This document shows, piece after piece, positions 45,936 through 55,628 of a DNA stretch of 64,000 bases. Both the position numbers and the translations under genes were made by a program. Where the stretch lies: contig JAEWSQ010000025.1 of the NCBI GenBank assembly GCA_023398165.1, positions 150,317-214,316 on the forward strand, read 5' to 3'. The stretch is from Spirochaetota bacterium. Its GTDB lineage: Bacteria > Spirochaetota > Spirochaetia > Treponematales > Treponemataceae. Under the pieces are notes generated by a model that had not been told where the DNA came from, did no database searches, and saw only the letters and a list, made by a program, of their open reading frames with translations. Within the stretch, counting starts at the first letter, position 1. Each line of letters begins with the position of its first letter.

Positions 45936-47534
45936 TTGAGCGGTTTGTATAAAATTATTCTTGTAGATGATGAAGATGAGGTCCGCGGCCGCATTTCATC
46001 AAAGATACTTGAGGGAAGCGGTTTTGTTGTTGCAGGAACTGCAGGCAACGGATACGATGCTCTTGAACTCATAGAAAAATATAGTCCTCATGTCGTTCTG
46101 ACTGATATAAAAATGCCCTATATTGACGGTATAGAACTTGCCCATATAATAAGGCGTGATTATCCTGCGGTAAAAATAGGCTTCATTACCGGTTATGATG
46201 AATTTGACTATGCAAGGGAAGCTATAAAGCTCAATGTATTTACCTACCTTACAAAACCTCTTACGCAGGAAGATATTTCAAGCTTTCTAAAAAAACTGAA
46301 ACAGGATTTGGATACAGAAATAGCTGAAAATTATAATAGGGAACTGATTAAAAAGCGTTATGAGGAAAGTATTCCCCTTATACTTGAAAACACGTTTATA
46401 TCAATTTTAGCTTCCGGTACCGGAGGCGGAAAAGAAGATATTGAGCAGCTGCGCGAAAATGGAATATCTCTTGATGATTCGACCTATATATTAGGTGTTG
46501 TTCATATACATAGAAATCCTGATAATTGGAGTATTATTGAGTTTCAAAAGCTTAAGCTTTCTGTAAGGAGCAGACTGACATCGCTTTTAGAGCAGGAATC
46601 ATATTCTTTTTATTCTTTTATTTTTAATGATAATTTAGTGTATATCATTAAAGAGCGTGGAAGCTCTTTTAAAAATGAAATAGATCTTGTGTTTAACAGA
46701 ATGACAAAAACAACAGAGCTTTATTTATCTGTTTCTATTGATATTGGAGTCAGTTTACTGCATAAAACTTTTAATGAATTAAGCAACGCTTATGACGAAG
46801 CCCAGCTTGCAGTGTCGTACAATAAATACAATACGGTAACAAAAATATCCTGGTACAATCAGTTTGGAGAAAGAGAAGTACTTCCTGTTGTTTTTAAAGA
46901 AAGCGATGCAAGGAAGCTTGAGTATTTATTAAAATATGCTGATGACAATGATCTTTTTGTGTTCCTTGATGAACTTAAAAAGCAGGCATTAGATGTTTCT
47001 GCACAATATGTTACTATGAGTTTATACATAGTAAGCCTTGTCAGCCTGCTGTCAGGTTATTGTGCAACAGCCGGAGTCAGCTTCAATGATGTTGCCGGTG
47101 TCGATATTATAGAACTTCTTGAAAAAACAAGAAGCATAGATCAGCTTTTTATGTGGGTTGAAAAAATTGTAAGGGTTCTCCGTGAGAGGACTATCGCTTC
47201 AAGGGTTAATAATGCCCAAAAAATTCTTGACCAGGCTGTTCAGTATATTACTGAAAACTTCTGCCGTGAAAATCTTACCATGGAAACGGTGTGCGGCGAG
47301 TTAGGAATAAGTGAATCATATTTGAGCCAGTGTTTTAAGAAATATAAGGAAACAACATTTGTAAAACTTCTTACGAGTTTACGGATGGAAAAGGCAATTA
47401 CATTGCTTGTATCAACAGGGGACCGAATAGTCGAAATTGCAACTGCATGCGGGTATCAGGATGTGTACTACTTCAGTCACAGTTTTAAAAAGTATACCGG
47501 CCTGTCGCCGAAGAATTACCGTGAAGAACATTAA
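45936..47534 (+). CDS. response regulator with AraC-type DNA-binding domain (YesN-type)
   Basis: This 532-aa regulator has a receiver domain (about 5-125; acidic pair DDED near 11, phosphorylated Asp57 in LTDIKMP, Lys in YLTKPL). A long central region (about 150-420) follows, and then a C-terminal AraC helix-turn-helix pair (ICGELGISESYLSQCFKKYK-like core, ending YYFSHSFKKYTGLSPKNYR). The start is a TTG with AGGAG six bases upstream. The histidine-kinase gene overlaps its end by 14 bases. YesN/YesM-type pairs usually control carbohydrate uptake, and this one sits before a sugar-binding protein and mglBAC, so it probably activates those genes. Confidence 0.9.
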   Translation: MSGLYKIILVDDEDEVRGRISSKILEGSGFVVAGTAGNGYDALELIEKYSPHVVLTDIKMPYIDGIELAHIIRRDYPAVKIGFITGYDEFDYAREAIKLNVFTYLTKPLTQEDISSFLKKLKQDLDTEIAENYNRELIKKRYEESIPLILENTFISILASGTGGGKEDIEQLRENGISLDDSTYILGVVHIHRNPDNWSIIEFQKLKLSVRSRLTSLLEQESYSFYSFIFNDNLVYIIKERGSSFKNEIDLVFNRMTKTTELYLSVSIDIGVSLLHKTFNELSNAYDEAQLAVSYNKYNTVTKISWYNQFGEREVLPVVFKESDARKLEYLLKYADDNDLFVFLDELKKQALDVSAQYVTMSLYIVSLVSLLSGYCATAGVSFNDVAGVDIIELLEKTRSIDQLFMWVEKIVRVLRERTIASRVNNAQKILDQAVQYITENFCRENLTMETVCGELGISESYLSQCFKKYKETTFVKLLTSLRMEKAITLLVSTGDRIVEIATACGYQDVYYFSHSFKKYTGLSPKNYREEH

Positions 47535-49251
47535 ACACACATCGAGGTCTATAGGATTTACTATTTTTGTTATGACTCTGGGTATTGTTTCCCTTGCCCT
47601 CATTCTTACAAGTATAGTATTCCTTGGAGTTTTTTCAAAACTGCTCGATGATATAATTGAAAGTCAGGCCCGTGAGATTAACAAACAGATTGTTATGAAT
47701 TATGAAAGCTATATTAACAGTGTTATTGAGACTGCAACATATATACAAACTGCGACTATAAAATATGATATTCTGCAGGATACGAAACCGCTCGATGAAC
47801 TGTATTTTGCAAATACAGAAATTAAAAAAGATATGGTATCAATTGTGCTGTTTAATACAGAAGGAAAAAGAATCGCAGGCTCTTTTCTTAACAAACAGAT
47901 AATTGACCAGATTACAGATATGCCGTGGTTTACATCGGCGCTGGCAATAAAAGAGATTTATCACTTCAGCACGGAGCAGGGAAAAAGCATAGCGGAAAAT
48001 AAAGAAGAAAAAGTAATCTCAATTTCAAAATCGGTGAGTTATACTTCGGGTAAAAATACGATGAACGGTGTACTCCTGATAGAGCTTAATAATGAAACGT
48101 TAACCGATCTTGCAAAAAAAACAAATTTAGGGGAGGAAGGGCATTTACTGATTCTTAATGACAAAGGGGATCTTTTGTATTCCTCTGAAAGCGGTAATTT
48201 AAGCATGACAGAATTGAGTACGCCTATAGCGCGCAATATGTTTTTAGGAAGCTGCAAGGCGACTATTAAAAATATAAATATGTATATCAGTGTTAATACT
48301 CTTATTCAGACGAGGTGGCGTATAGTTACCGTAAGCAATATTAATGAAATACGAAATGCGCTGACACGGTTGAGCGGAATACTTTTACTTATATTTCTGG
48401 TAACCGTCGCTGTTTCAGCACTTGTCGCAGGAATTATATCATTCCGTGTTTCCCATCCCATTAACCAGCTTAAAACCGCCATGCTTGCTATTGAGCAGGG
48501 GGATTTTTCAAAACCTATTACTGTTTCCGGTCAAATCGAAGTTGTGACTTTAGCACATTCATTTAACAGTATGATTTTAAAAATACAGGAATTGATGTCG
48601 CGTCTTGTGTCGCAGCAGAGGGAAAAGCGCAAGATGGAGCTTCATATACTTCAAAACCAGATAAATCCGCATTTTCTGTATAATACGCTGGATTCAATCG
48701 TATGGCTTGCAGAACATAAAAGAAATAAAGATGTTATTACAACAGTAGTCTCCCTCGCACATTTTTTCCGCATCAGCATCTCAAAAGGTGAATCATTCAT
48801 TCCCATCGAAGATGAAATATTCCATGTTGAAAATTATCTTACTATTCAAAATATACGGTATGTTAATAAATTCACCTATACAATATCGATTGATGAGCGG
48901 ATGAAAAAGATTAAAGTCATGAAGTTAATACTGCAGCCTCTGGTCGAAAATGCCATATATCACGGAATCGGCGATGAAGAAGGAGAGATTCACATTAAGG
49001 GAGAAATCGAAAAAGAGTTTCTTATATTTAAGGTTTCCAATACCGGATACGGTTTAACCGATGAAAAAATTGAACAGATGTATGAAACCATGCGCGGCGG
49101 CGGCGAGAGGCCGAGTATTGGAATTAGAAATGTGTATCAGAGACTTAAACTGTATTACGGAGATAAAGCCGACATGACAATATCAAGTATTCCGGATGAA
49201 AGTACTACAATTACTTTGTTAATACCGTATAATCAGGAGGCCTTAGTATGA
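47521..49251 (+). CDS. sensor histidine kinase, LytS/YesM-type
   Basis: This 576-aa kinase is translated from a GTG overlapping the end of the response-regulator gene. TM1 (about 10-35) and TM2 (about 280-305) enclose an extracytoplasmic sensor domain; a HAMP linker follows (about 305-360). The His_kinase domain carries the phospho-acceptor His384 in QINPHFLYNTLDS, and the ATPase has LILQPLVENAIYHGIG and GIGIRNVYQRL-like motifs. The periplasmic-binding lipoprotein encoded immediately after it (4-base overlap) probably feeds ligand state to its sensor domain. The family call is secure; the signal (galactose or glucose) is inferred from that neighbour. Confidence 0.9.
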   Translation: MKNIKHTSRSIGFTIFVMTLGIVSLALILTSIVFLGVFSKLLDDIIESQAREINKQIVMNYESYINSVIETATYIQTATIKYDILQDTKPLDELYFANTEIKKDMVSIVLFNTEGKRIAGSFLNKQIIDQITDMPWFTSALAIKEIYHFSTEQGKSIAENKEEKVISISKSVSYTSGKNTMNGVLLIELNNETLTDLAKKTNLGEEGHLLILNDKGDLLYSSESGNLSMTELSTPIARNMFLGSCKATIKNINMYISVNTLIQTRWRIVTVSNINEIRNALTRLSGILLLIFLVTVAVSALVAGIISFRVSHPINQLKTAMLAIEQGDFSKPITVSGQIEVVTLAHSFNSMILKIQELMSRLVSQQREKRKMELHILQNQINPHFLYNTLDSIVWLAEHKRNKDVITTVVSLAHFFRISISKGESFIPIEDEIFHVENYLTIQNIRYVNKFTYTISIDERMKKIKVMKLILQPLVENAIYHGIGDEEGEIHIKGEIEKEFLIFKVSNTGYGLTDEKIEQMYETMRGGGERPSIGIRNVYQRLKLYYGDKADMTISSIPDESTTITLLIPYNQEALV

Positions 49252-50267
49252 AAAACGTATTTCTTGTTTTATCAGCCGCCGTGATGATACTTGTATCCTG
49301 CTCGAAACAAAATGACCGGGTTGGCTTGTTTGTATATAATGAAACAGATCCCTATATGCAGAGTTTTGCAGGGCAGATTATGGCGGAATCTGACGGGAAA
49401 TTTCCCATACATTTATACTATGCTAAAAACTCGCAGGTAATTCAAAATGAACAGATTGAAAAAGAGCTTGAAAATAATCCTAGACTGCTTATGATTAATC
49501 CTGTTGACCGTCTTGGTTCCTATTCAATTATTAAAACAATGAAAGAAAAAAACATTCCCATAATTTTTTTCAACCGGGAGCCGCTTGCTGAAGATCTTGC
49601 TTTATGGGACAAGATTTATTATGTGGGAGCCAAGGCTGCCCAGTCAGGACAGCTCCAGGCAAAACTCGTTATGGACTTGTTTGGAAATAATCCTTATAAA
49701 CTCAATGAGATGGACAGGAATAATGATGGAAAAATCCAGCTTATAATTCTAAAGGGCGAGCAGGGACATCAGGATGCCGAAACAAGAACCAGTGAAGTAC
49801 TTAAGAGCTTTGAAGAGCATAATTTTTCCATAGATCTTGTTGCAATCGAAGTGGCTAACTGGAATTTCAATGAGGCATCTTTAAAAACTCTGAAGCTTAT
49901 TCAAAAATTCCATGATGAAGTTGAACTTATTATATCCAATAATGACGACATGGCTTTGGGCGCTATTCAAACACTGCGTGAGGAAGGATTCCTCTCTGAT
50001 ACTAATAATGACGGATATGTGAATAAATATGATGATCAATGGATACCGGTTGTCGGAATTGACGGTCTGGAAGAAGCACAGACCGCTATAGAAGCTGGGT
50101 TTCTCTACGGAACAGTAAAAAATAATTCAAAAAAAATGACCGAAGTAATGATAGAGCTTTCTCTTTTGCTTATGGAAAAAAAAGATGTTTCAGAATTATC
50201 TGAACCCCTTGCAGACGGGAAATATATCTGGATTGATTACAGCCCTTATATTTTGGAAGACAAATAG
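49248..50267 (+). CDS. galactose/glucose-binding lipoprotein, probable sensor partner
   Basis: This 339-aa MglB-family lipoprotein has the lipobox ILVSC (Cys18) and no ABC partner of its own. It keeps the ligand residues known from E. coli MglB: GHQDAETRTS (His, Asp and Arg), a Trp in VANWNF, ISNNDDMALGA and GIDGLEEA. The Ca-site loop DRNNDGKIQ is also present. A second EF-hand-like loop, DTNNDGYVNKYDDQ, lies near residue 251 and is absent from the neighbouring MglB. Its gene overlaps the kinase stop (ATGA), behind AGGAGG. I infer that it senses sugar for the kinase and does not transport it, unless it shares MglAC with the other binding protein. Confidence 0.85.
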   Translation: MKNVFLVLSAAVMILVSCSKQNDRVGLFVYNETDPYMQSFAGQIMAESDGKFPIHLYYAKNSQVIQNEQIEKELENNPRLLMINPVDRLGSYSIIKTMKEKNIPIIFFNREPLAEDLALWDKIYYVGAKAAQSGQLQAKLVMDLFGNNPYKLNEMDRNNDGKIQLIILKGEQGHQDAETRTSEVLKSFEEHNFSIDLVAIEVANWNFNEASLKTLKLIQKFHDEVELIISNNDDMALGAIQTLREEGFLSDTNNDGYVNKYDDQWIPVVGIDGLEEAQTAIEAGFLYGTVKNNSKKMTEVMIELSLLLMEKKDVSELSEPLADGKYIWIDYSPYILEDK

Positions 50268-50393
50268 GTGAATTTGTGTAGAAAAAAACAAATTTTCCGC
50301 AGATTATTACATTGTGAGGTAAAAAATATCACAGTACTCTTACAGTAACGGTGAATACCATGAAGTATTCATACTAAATGTAAGGAGACAATA

Positions 50394-51437
50394 ATGAAAA
50401 GAGTTCTGACTATTGCTGTTGCATTGCTGATGGTTTTTTCAGCAATGAGCATGTTCGCAGGCGGAAAAAAAGAAGGGGATGCTCAAGCTGCCAAGGACAG
50501 CACCATTGTTATTGGAGCAAATATTTACTCATTTGCAGATAACTTTATGAACGGTGTTATGAAACCTGAACTTGAAAGGTATGCTAAAGAGAAAGGTGCA
50601 AAAATTGAGATTGTTGACTCGGAAGGCCAGCAGGCAAAATTAAATGATCAAGTTGATGTTTTTATTACTAAAAAAGTAAATGTTCTTGCTATAAACCTCG
50701 TTGATCCTGCTGCTGCAAGTACAATTATTGGAAAGGCAAAAGCTGCAGGCATTCCCCTTATTCTTTTTAATAAAGAAGCAACAGAAAAGGGTGCAATGGC
50801 ATCATATGATAAAGTATGGTATGTAGGAACAAATTCGGCTGAATCAGGAATTATTCAGGGACAGATGATGGTTAATGACTGGAAGGCAAATCCATCATGG
50901 GACAAAAACGGCGACGGCACTGTTCAGTATGTTATGCTTAAAGGCGAGCCCGGACATCCGGATGCAGAGGCACGCACGAGAGAATCGGTTAAAGCATTTG
51001 TCGATGCAGGAATTAAAGTAGAACAGCTTGCACTCGAAGCGGATCCAAACTGGTCAACCCAGCACGGAAACGACAAGATGGCTGCATGGCTTACTTCAGG
51101 ATTCGGAAACAAGATTGAACTTGTAATCTGCAACAATGACGGTATGGCTTTCGGTGCGATCAATGCTCTCAAAGCTGCAAAAGTACAGCTTCCCATTTAC
51201 GGCGTTGATGCTCTTGATCAGGCATTAACACACATAGCAGACGGTGAAATGAACGGTACCGTTCTTAACGACGGTGTGAATCAGAGCCGTGCAACACTTG
51301 ATCTTGCTATCAATGCTGCTCAGGGAAAAAATGTAACAGACGGAACAGCATGGAAACTCACAACTGACGGAACAAAAGCAGTCCGCGTACCATACCTTCC
51401 TGTAACACCGGCAAATTATAAAGAGTTTAGAAAATAA
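50394..51437 (+). CDS. mglB: galactose/glucose ABC transporter, periplasmic binding protein
   Basis: MglB (347 aa) binds D-galactose or D-glucose and delivers it to MglAC; in enteric bacteria it also serves chemotaxis. The signal peptide (about 1-21) ends MFAGGKKEG without a lipobox Cys. Ligand and metal residues are conserved: the Ca loop DKNGDGTVQ, GHPDAEARTR, a Trp in PNWSTQH, CNNDGMAFGA and GVDALDQ. AAGGAGACAATA precedes the ATG. A strong hairpin between it and mglA probably raises its expression over the membrane components. The protein shares about half its conserved blocks with the sensor lipoprotein upstream, so the two look like paralogues. Confidence 0.93.
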   Translation: MKRVLTIAVALLMVFSAMSMFAGGKKEGDAQAAKDSTIVIGANIYSFADNFMNGVMKPELERYAKEKGAKIEIVDSEGQQAKLNDQVDVFITKKVNVLAINLVDPAAASTIIGKAKAAGIPLILFNKEATEKGAMASYDKVWYVGTNSAESGIIQGQMMVNDWKANPSWDKNGDGTVQYVMLKGEPGHPDAEARTRESVKAFVDAGIKVEQLALEADPNWSTQHGNDKMAAWLTSGFGNKIELVICNNDGMAFGAINALKAAKVQLPIYGVDALDQALTHIADGEMNGTVLNDGVNQSRATLDLAINAAQGKNVTDGTAWKLTTDGTKAVRVPYLPVTPANYKEFRK

Positions 51438-51461
51438 ATTTCTTTATAAGAATAACCTCTT

Positions 51462-51491
51462 ACCGCGGGACAGCATCTGCTGCCCCGCGGT
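51462..51491 (+). promoter_or_regulatory. intercistronic hairpin between mglB and mglA
   Basis: Fourteen-base arms (51462-51475 and 51478-51491, core ACCGCGGG / CCCGCGGT) pair with one mismatch around TC. Only TTTCATT follows, so partial termination or protection of the mglB message is likely. Confidence 0.65.
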
Positions 51492-51540
51492 TTCATTGCA
51501 AATTAGGGTATGCATCTTTTTAATGAATAAGGACGTTGTT

Positions 51541-53061
51541 ATGGATGACCATGTTTTAAAAATGAAGGGAATATCAAAATCTTTTTCAGGTGTAAAAGTT
51601 CTTGATGATGTTGAATTCAACGTCAGAAGCGGAACAGTCCATTCTCTCATGGGAGAAAACGGCGCGGGAAAGTCTACTCTTATGAAGTGTCTTTTCGGAA
51701 TTTATCAGAAAGATGAGGGTGAAATATTTTTAGAAAATAAGCTGATAAACTTTGTTGATCCCAAACATGCTCTGGAGCATGGTGTTTCAATGGTTCATCA
51801 GGAGCTTAATCAGGTTATACAGCGGAGCATTAGCGATAATATCTGGCTGGGGAGGTATCCTTTAAAAGGCTTTTTTATTGATGAAAAGAAAATGAAAAAG
51901 GATACACTGGAATTATTTGAAAGAATCGATATTCAGATAGACCCCGATACTCCTCTTCATAAGTTATCGGTAGCTCAGAGACAGATGGTCGAAATTACAA
52001 AAGCTATTTCCTATAATGCAAAAGTTATTGTATTTGACGAGCCTACTTCTTCATTGACCGATAAAGAAGTGACAATGCTTTTTACTATAATTCAAAAATT
52101 AAAAACACAGGGTGTTGGAATCGTTTATATTTCTCATAAAATGGACGAAATATTTCAAATATCAGATGATGTTACGGTTCTCCGCGATGGGAAATATATT
52201 GGTACTGACAATGTAAAAAATCTTACCATCGATAAAGTTGTAAATATGATGGTCGGAAGAAATCTAGGCCAACGATTCCCCGAGAAAACAAATACGCCCG
52301 GTGAAGTGCATTTATCGGTAAAAAATATTACCACCAGGTACGAGCCGCGAATTGCAAATATCAGTTTTGATCTTAGAAGAGGCGAGATTTTAGGTATAGC
52401 AGGACTTGTCGGTGCAGGCCGGACTGAATTAATAGAATCCATATTCGGCGTTCGTGCAATCGATTCAGGAGAAATATTTCTTGACGGTAAAAAAATTGTT
52501 AATAGAAATCCTACAGACTCAATTAAAAACAAATTTGCTTTTTTAACGGAAGAAAGAAGGGCAACCGGAATTTATCCCATTGCAGATATTACCTTTAATA
52601 CCACCATATCAAATATCAATTCATATAAAAACAAAATCGGATTTTTACAGAATGGAAAAATGAGTAAGGATACCGATACGCAGGTTGCTTCTATGCGGAT
52701 TAAAATACCAAGCAAGAGGGAACCTATACGCTCTTTAAGCGGCGGTAATCAGCAGAAAGTTATTATAGGCAGGTGGCTTCTTACCAATCCCGATATTCTT
52801 CTTCTTGATGAACCGACGAGAGGAATTGATGTCGGTGCAAAATATGAGATTTATCAGCTCATAATTAATTTAGCTTCAAGCGGTAAATCTGTAATAATTG
52901 TTTCGTCAGAAATGCCGGAATTAATCGGTATTACAAATAGAATTCTTGTTATGAGTAACGGATATATGTCGGGTATTGTAGAAACTGATAAAACAACACA
53001 GCAGGAAATATTCCAGCTTTCAGCAAAATATTTAAATCAGAAAAGGGAGGCTTCTCTATGA
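51541..53061 (+). CDS. mglA: galactose/glucose ABC transporter, ATP-binding protein
   Basis: MglA (506 aa) is the double ATPase of the galactose importer. The first domain has Walker A GENGAGKST near residue 38, LSVAQRQMVEI as its ABC signature, and Walker B VIVFDEPTSSL. The second has a degenerate P-loop (GLVGAGRTELIE), the signature LSGGNQQKV and ILLLDEPTRGIDVG. This asymmetric pair is typical of monosaccharide importers. The ATG at 51541 is preceded by AAGGACG and gives the family N-terminus (MDDHVLKMKGISKSF); an in-frame ATG at 51523 is possible. mglC overlaps the stop by four bases. Confidence 0.95.
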   Translation: MDDHVLKMKGISKSFSGVKVLDDVEFNVRSGTVHSLMGENGAGKSTLMKCLFGIYQKDEGEIFLENKLINFVDPKHALEHGVSMVHQELNQVIQRSISDNIWLGRYPLKGFFIDEKKMKKDTLELFERIDIQIDPDTPLHKLSVAQRQMVEITKAISYNAKVIVFDEPTSSLTDKEVTMLFTIIQKLKTQGVGIVYISHKMDEIFQISDDVTVLRDGKYIGTDNVKNLTIDKVVNMMVGRNLGQRFPEKTNTPGEVHLSVKNITTRYEPRIANISFDLRRGEILGIAGLVGAGRTELIESIFGVRAIDSGEIFLDGKKIVNRNPTDSIKNKFAFLTEERRATGIYPIADITFNTTISNINSYKNKIGFLQNGKMSKDTDTQVASMRIKIPSKREPIRSLSGGNQQKVIIGRWLLTNPDILLLDEPTRGIDVGAKYEIYQLIINLASSGKSVIIVSSEMPELIGITNRILVMSNGYMSGIVETDKTTQQEIFQLSAKYLNQKREASL

Positions 53062-54086
53062 GTTTTATGTTCACAAAAAAAATTGCTCTAATGAAAAAAG
53101 ACGACTGGAAAGAACTGCTTTTAAAAAATGCAATTTTAATTGTAATTTTTCTAATTATTATTGGAATAATAATTAAAGAACCTGCATTTTTATCGGGTAC
53201 CGTTATGCGGAACATTTTAACCCAGAGTGCAGTACGTCTTATTTTGGCATTCGGTGTCGGCGGTATAATTATTATACAGGGAACAGATTTGTCTCTTGGA
53301 AGAATTGTGGGCTTTGCCGCAATCATAAGCGGTTCCCTCCTGCAGCGCGTGGATTATGCTTCCAGGTTTTATCCTGATATGCAGCCGCTTCCGCTTATAG
53401 TGCCGCTTCTTATTTCCTGTGCAGCCTGTGCTCTTGTCAGCGGAGTATCAGGTTTTGTTGTTGCAAAATTTAAAATCCATCCCTTTCTTGCGACGCTCGG
53501 AATGATGATAACCTTATACGGAGTTATGTCAATTTACTTTGCCTCCGGTGCACCAGGACCTCAGCCGATTGGAGGTTTTGACACCCGCTATACAGAATTT
53601 GTAATCGGCACTACACTTGGTATTCCAAATTTAGTAATCTATGCAGGTATTGTAAGTATTGTAGTTTGGATACTGTGGAATAAAACCGCATTTGGAAAAA
53701 ACTTATATGCAATTGGCGGAAATCCTGAGGCTGCCAAGGTTTCCGGAGTTAATGTTTTTAGGACAACAATTATTGTGTTTGTTATTTCCGGAGTATTGTA
53801 CGGCATAGGCGGTTTTCTTGAAGCCGCACGAATCGGAAGCGCAAATAATGGAACAGGATACGGCTACGAGCTCGATGCAATAGCAGCCTGCGTTGTCGGC
53901 GGTATTTCTTTTTCAGGCGGTGTGGGAAAAGTATCCGGTGCAATAATCGGCGTATTACTCTTTACGATTATAAGCTACGGAATGACATTCATAGGACTTG
54001 ATCAATATTATCAGTATATTATTAAAGGCGTAATTATTGTAGCAGCAGTTGCCCTTGACGCAAAACGCTACATTAAAAAGGTCTGA
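53058..54086 (+). CDS. mglC: galactose/glucose ABC transporter, permease
   Basis: MglC (342 aa) forms the membrane channel of the importer as a homodimer. It has eight to ten hydrophobic segments and the family motifs GVGGIIIIQGTDLSLGRIVG near residue 70 and YAIGGNPEAAKVSGVNV near 220, the latter being the cytoplasmic loop that contacts MglA. Its ATG lies in an ATGA overlap with mglA, so translation is coupled. The amidase gene converges on it with six bases between the stops. Confidence 0.94.
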   Translation: MSFMFTKKIALMKKDDWKELLLKNAILIVIFLIIIGIIIKEPAFLSGTVMRNILTQSAVRLILAFGVGGIIIIQGTDLSLGRIVGFAAIISGSLLQRVDYASRFYPDMQPLPLIVPLLISCAACALVSGVSGFVVAKFKIHPFLATLGMMITLYGVMSIYFASGAPGPQPIGGFDTRYTEFVIGTTLGIPNLVIYAGIVSIVVWILWNKTAFGKNLYAIGGNPEAAKVSGVNVFRTTIIVFVISGVLYGIGGFLEAARIGSANNGTGYGYELDAIAACVVGGISFSGGVGKVSGAIIGVLLFTIISYGMTFIGLDQYYQYIIKGVIIVAAVALDAKRYIKKV

Positions 54087-54092
54087 TGCATA

Positions 54093-54968
54093 TTACCTGC
54101 AGTCTTTCCTAATAAACGGCTCTTCTTTGTGTTCCGACACGAGAAGAGCATATTTTTGGGGTTTCCTGTATGCATTGCCGTGCACTTCTCTTTTCCTGTA
54201 ATCACGCAGCGCATCCAGAGTAAACTGCGCTGCATAAATACCTTCTTCTTCGCCCGCTTCAATTACAAGCGTGTCTCTCGAGCCTAGTACACCTGGTTTG
54301 TAGGCAATACCGTCAAAGGCGGAGGAATGGCCGTTGCAGTCAGGTTTTCCGGCAGGATAGTTCACCGTAGCAATGCCTGTCATGTTTTCATAAGCTCTTG
54401 CGCGCAGCTGGGACAGTCTGTTTATCTCCATGGGACAGGCATTTGGCACTAAAATAATCTCAGCCCCTTTAAGCATTAAGATGCGCGCGCTTTCAGGAAA
54501 TTCCCTGTCATAACAGATCATCGCTCCAATTTTTACTTCTCCGTTTTCTGTGTCCAGAACTCCGGTATAAAAATTGTCTCCGGGACTGAGCATTATTTCA
54601 CTGTCAAAATCGCAGGTATGTACTTTTGCATACTGCAGTATCTTGTTACCGAACCGGTCAAAAACGATAATTGAGTTGCGGGGAAGGGGATCATGCTTTT
54701 CAAGAAAGGTGATGCCTATCGCCATGGTTAGTTCCTGAGCTTTTTTTCGAAAAGATTCAATAAAGGAGCTCTCTGCATCAACAGCAGTATTTTGAAGCTC
54801 TTCAATACTATCTGGAATAGTGTAGCCGCAGCTCCACATTTCCGGGAAAAGCGCAATATCAGCATTCATTTGTTTTGCCTTACCGCAGTATTCCAAACCC
54901 TTAACAAGATTTTCTTCAAGTGTTTTTCCGCTGTGTATTTGAAGCAGTGCAACTGTAAAAGAATTCAT
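54093..54968 (-). CDS. nitrilase-superfamily carbon-nitrogen hydrolase
   Basis: This 291-aa enzyme hydrolyses a non-peptide C-N bond. The catalytic triad is Glu43 (FPEMWSCGY), Lys115 (YAKVHTCDF) and Cys152 (MICYDREFPES), with the usual spacing. The architecture is a single nitrilase domain without fusion. GGAGGGTTA precedes the ATG. It resembles N-carbamoyl-amino-acid or omega-amidase-like branches more than glutamine-dependent NAD synthetases, but the substrate cannot be assigned. The protein is probably cytoplasmic. Confidence 0.88.
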   Translation of the reverse strand: MNSFTVALLQIHSGKTLEENLVKGLEYCGKAKQMNADIALFPEMWSCGYTIPDSIEELQNTAVDAESSFIESFRKKAQELTMAIGITFLEKHDPLPRNSIIVFDRFGNKILQYAKVHTCDFDSEIMLSPGDNFYTGVLDTENGEVKIGAMICYDREFPESARILMLKGAEIILVPNACPMEINRLSQLRARAYENMTGIATVNYPAGKPDCNGHSSAFDGIAYKPGVLGSRDTLVIEAGEEEGIYAAQFTLDALRDYRKREVHGNAYRKPQKYALLVSEHKEEPFIRKDCR

Positions 54969-55101
54969 AGTAACCCTCCGTGGAATTATTATTCCAGTAT
55001 AAACCTGAATATCAGGAAGTCAACATTTATAAAAAATGAAATTTCACTCTTGCTAATAATCTTCTATTTCCATATACTTTTAATATGGCAAGGTTCACAC
55101 T

Positions 55102-55626
55102 ATGACTGACAAAAATGAAACTGCTTATCATCTGCAATGGAACCCGTTAACACCGGATGCATCATTTTCAGTATTTTCAATAGCAGAAGAAATACATACC
55201 GAATTAGGCGAAAGAAGGGAAGTGTTTGAAGAGAAAATAACACTGGCGCCTTCATTCTGCAGAGGTCTCTATGCTGATACAACCCTGGTCGGATACGGAA
55301 TTGCTCATCCATGGACTCTGTATTCAATTCCACCTCTGGATTCATTTATACATGATTTGCCAGTTAATCCAACCTGTGTTTACATACATGATGTTGCACT
55401 TCTCCCTGAAATGCGGGGTAAGGGAGCTGCGAGCGAATACATACACTTTGTAAAAGAACAAGCCAAAAAAAATAAGATTGATGTAATTGCCCTTGTATCT
55501 GTGTATGGTACAGATGTCTTTTGGAAAAAATACGGCTTTACTATAATGGACAGTAGAAAAATAGAATCATCGCTGTCCGCATACGGTACAACTGCGCGCT
55601 ATATGATTTGTACTGTGTTGATCTGA
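55102..55626 (+). CDS. GNAT acetyltransferase
   Basis: This 174-aa protein has the GNAT core: GLYADTTLVGYGIAHPW (first strands), CVYIHDVALLPEMRGKGAA (the acetyl-CoA loop with R-x-x-G-K-G-A), and VYGTDVFWKKYGFTIMD near the C-terminus. AAGGTTCACACT lies before the ATG as a weak ribosome site. It stands alone between the amidase and a DUF4440 remnant. The target amine is unknown. Confidence 0.8.
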   Translation: MTDKNETAYHLQWNPLTPDASFSVFSIAEEIHTELGERREVFEEKITLAPSFCRGLYADTTLVGYGIAHPWTLYSIPPLDSFIHDLPVNPTCVYIHDVALLPEMRGKGAASEYIHFVKEQAKKNKIDVIALVSVYGTDVFWKKYGFTIMDSRKIESSLSAYGTTARYMICTVLI

Positions 55627-55628
55627 TA

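Noticed and set aside
50323..50344. CRP site before mglB
   Set aside because: The half-sites TGTGA and TCACA are 11 bases apart, not 6.
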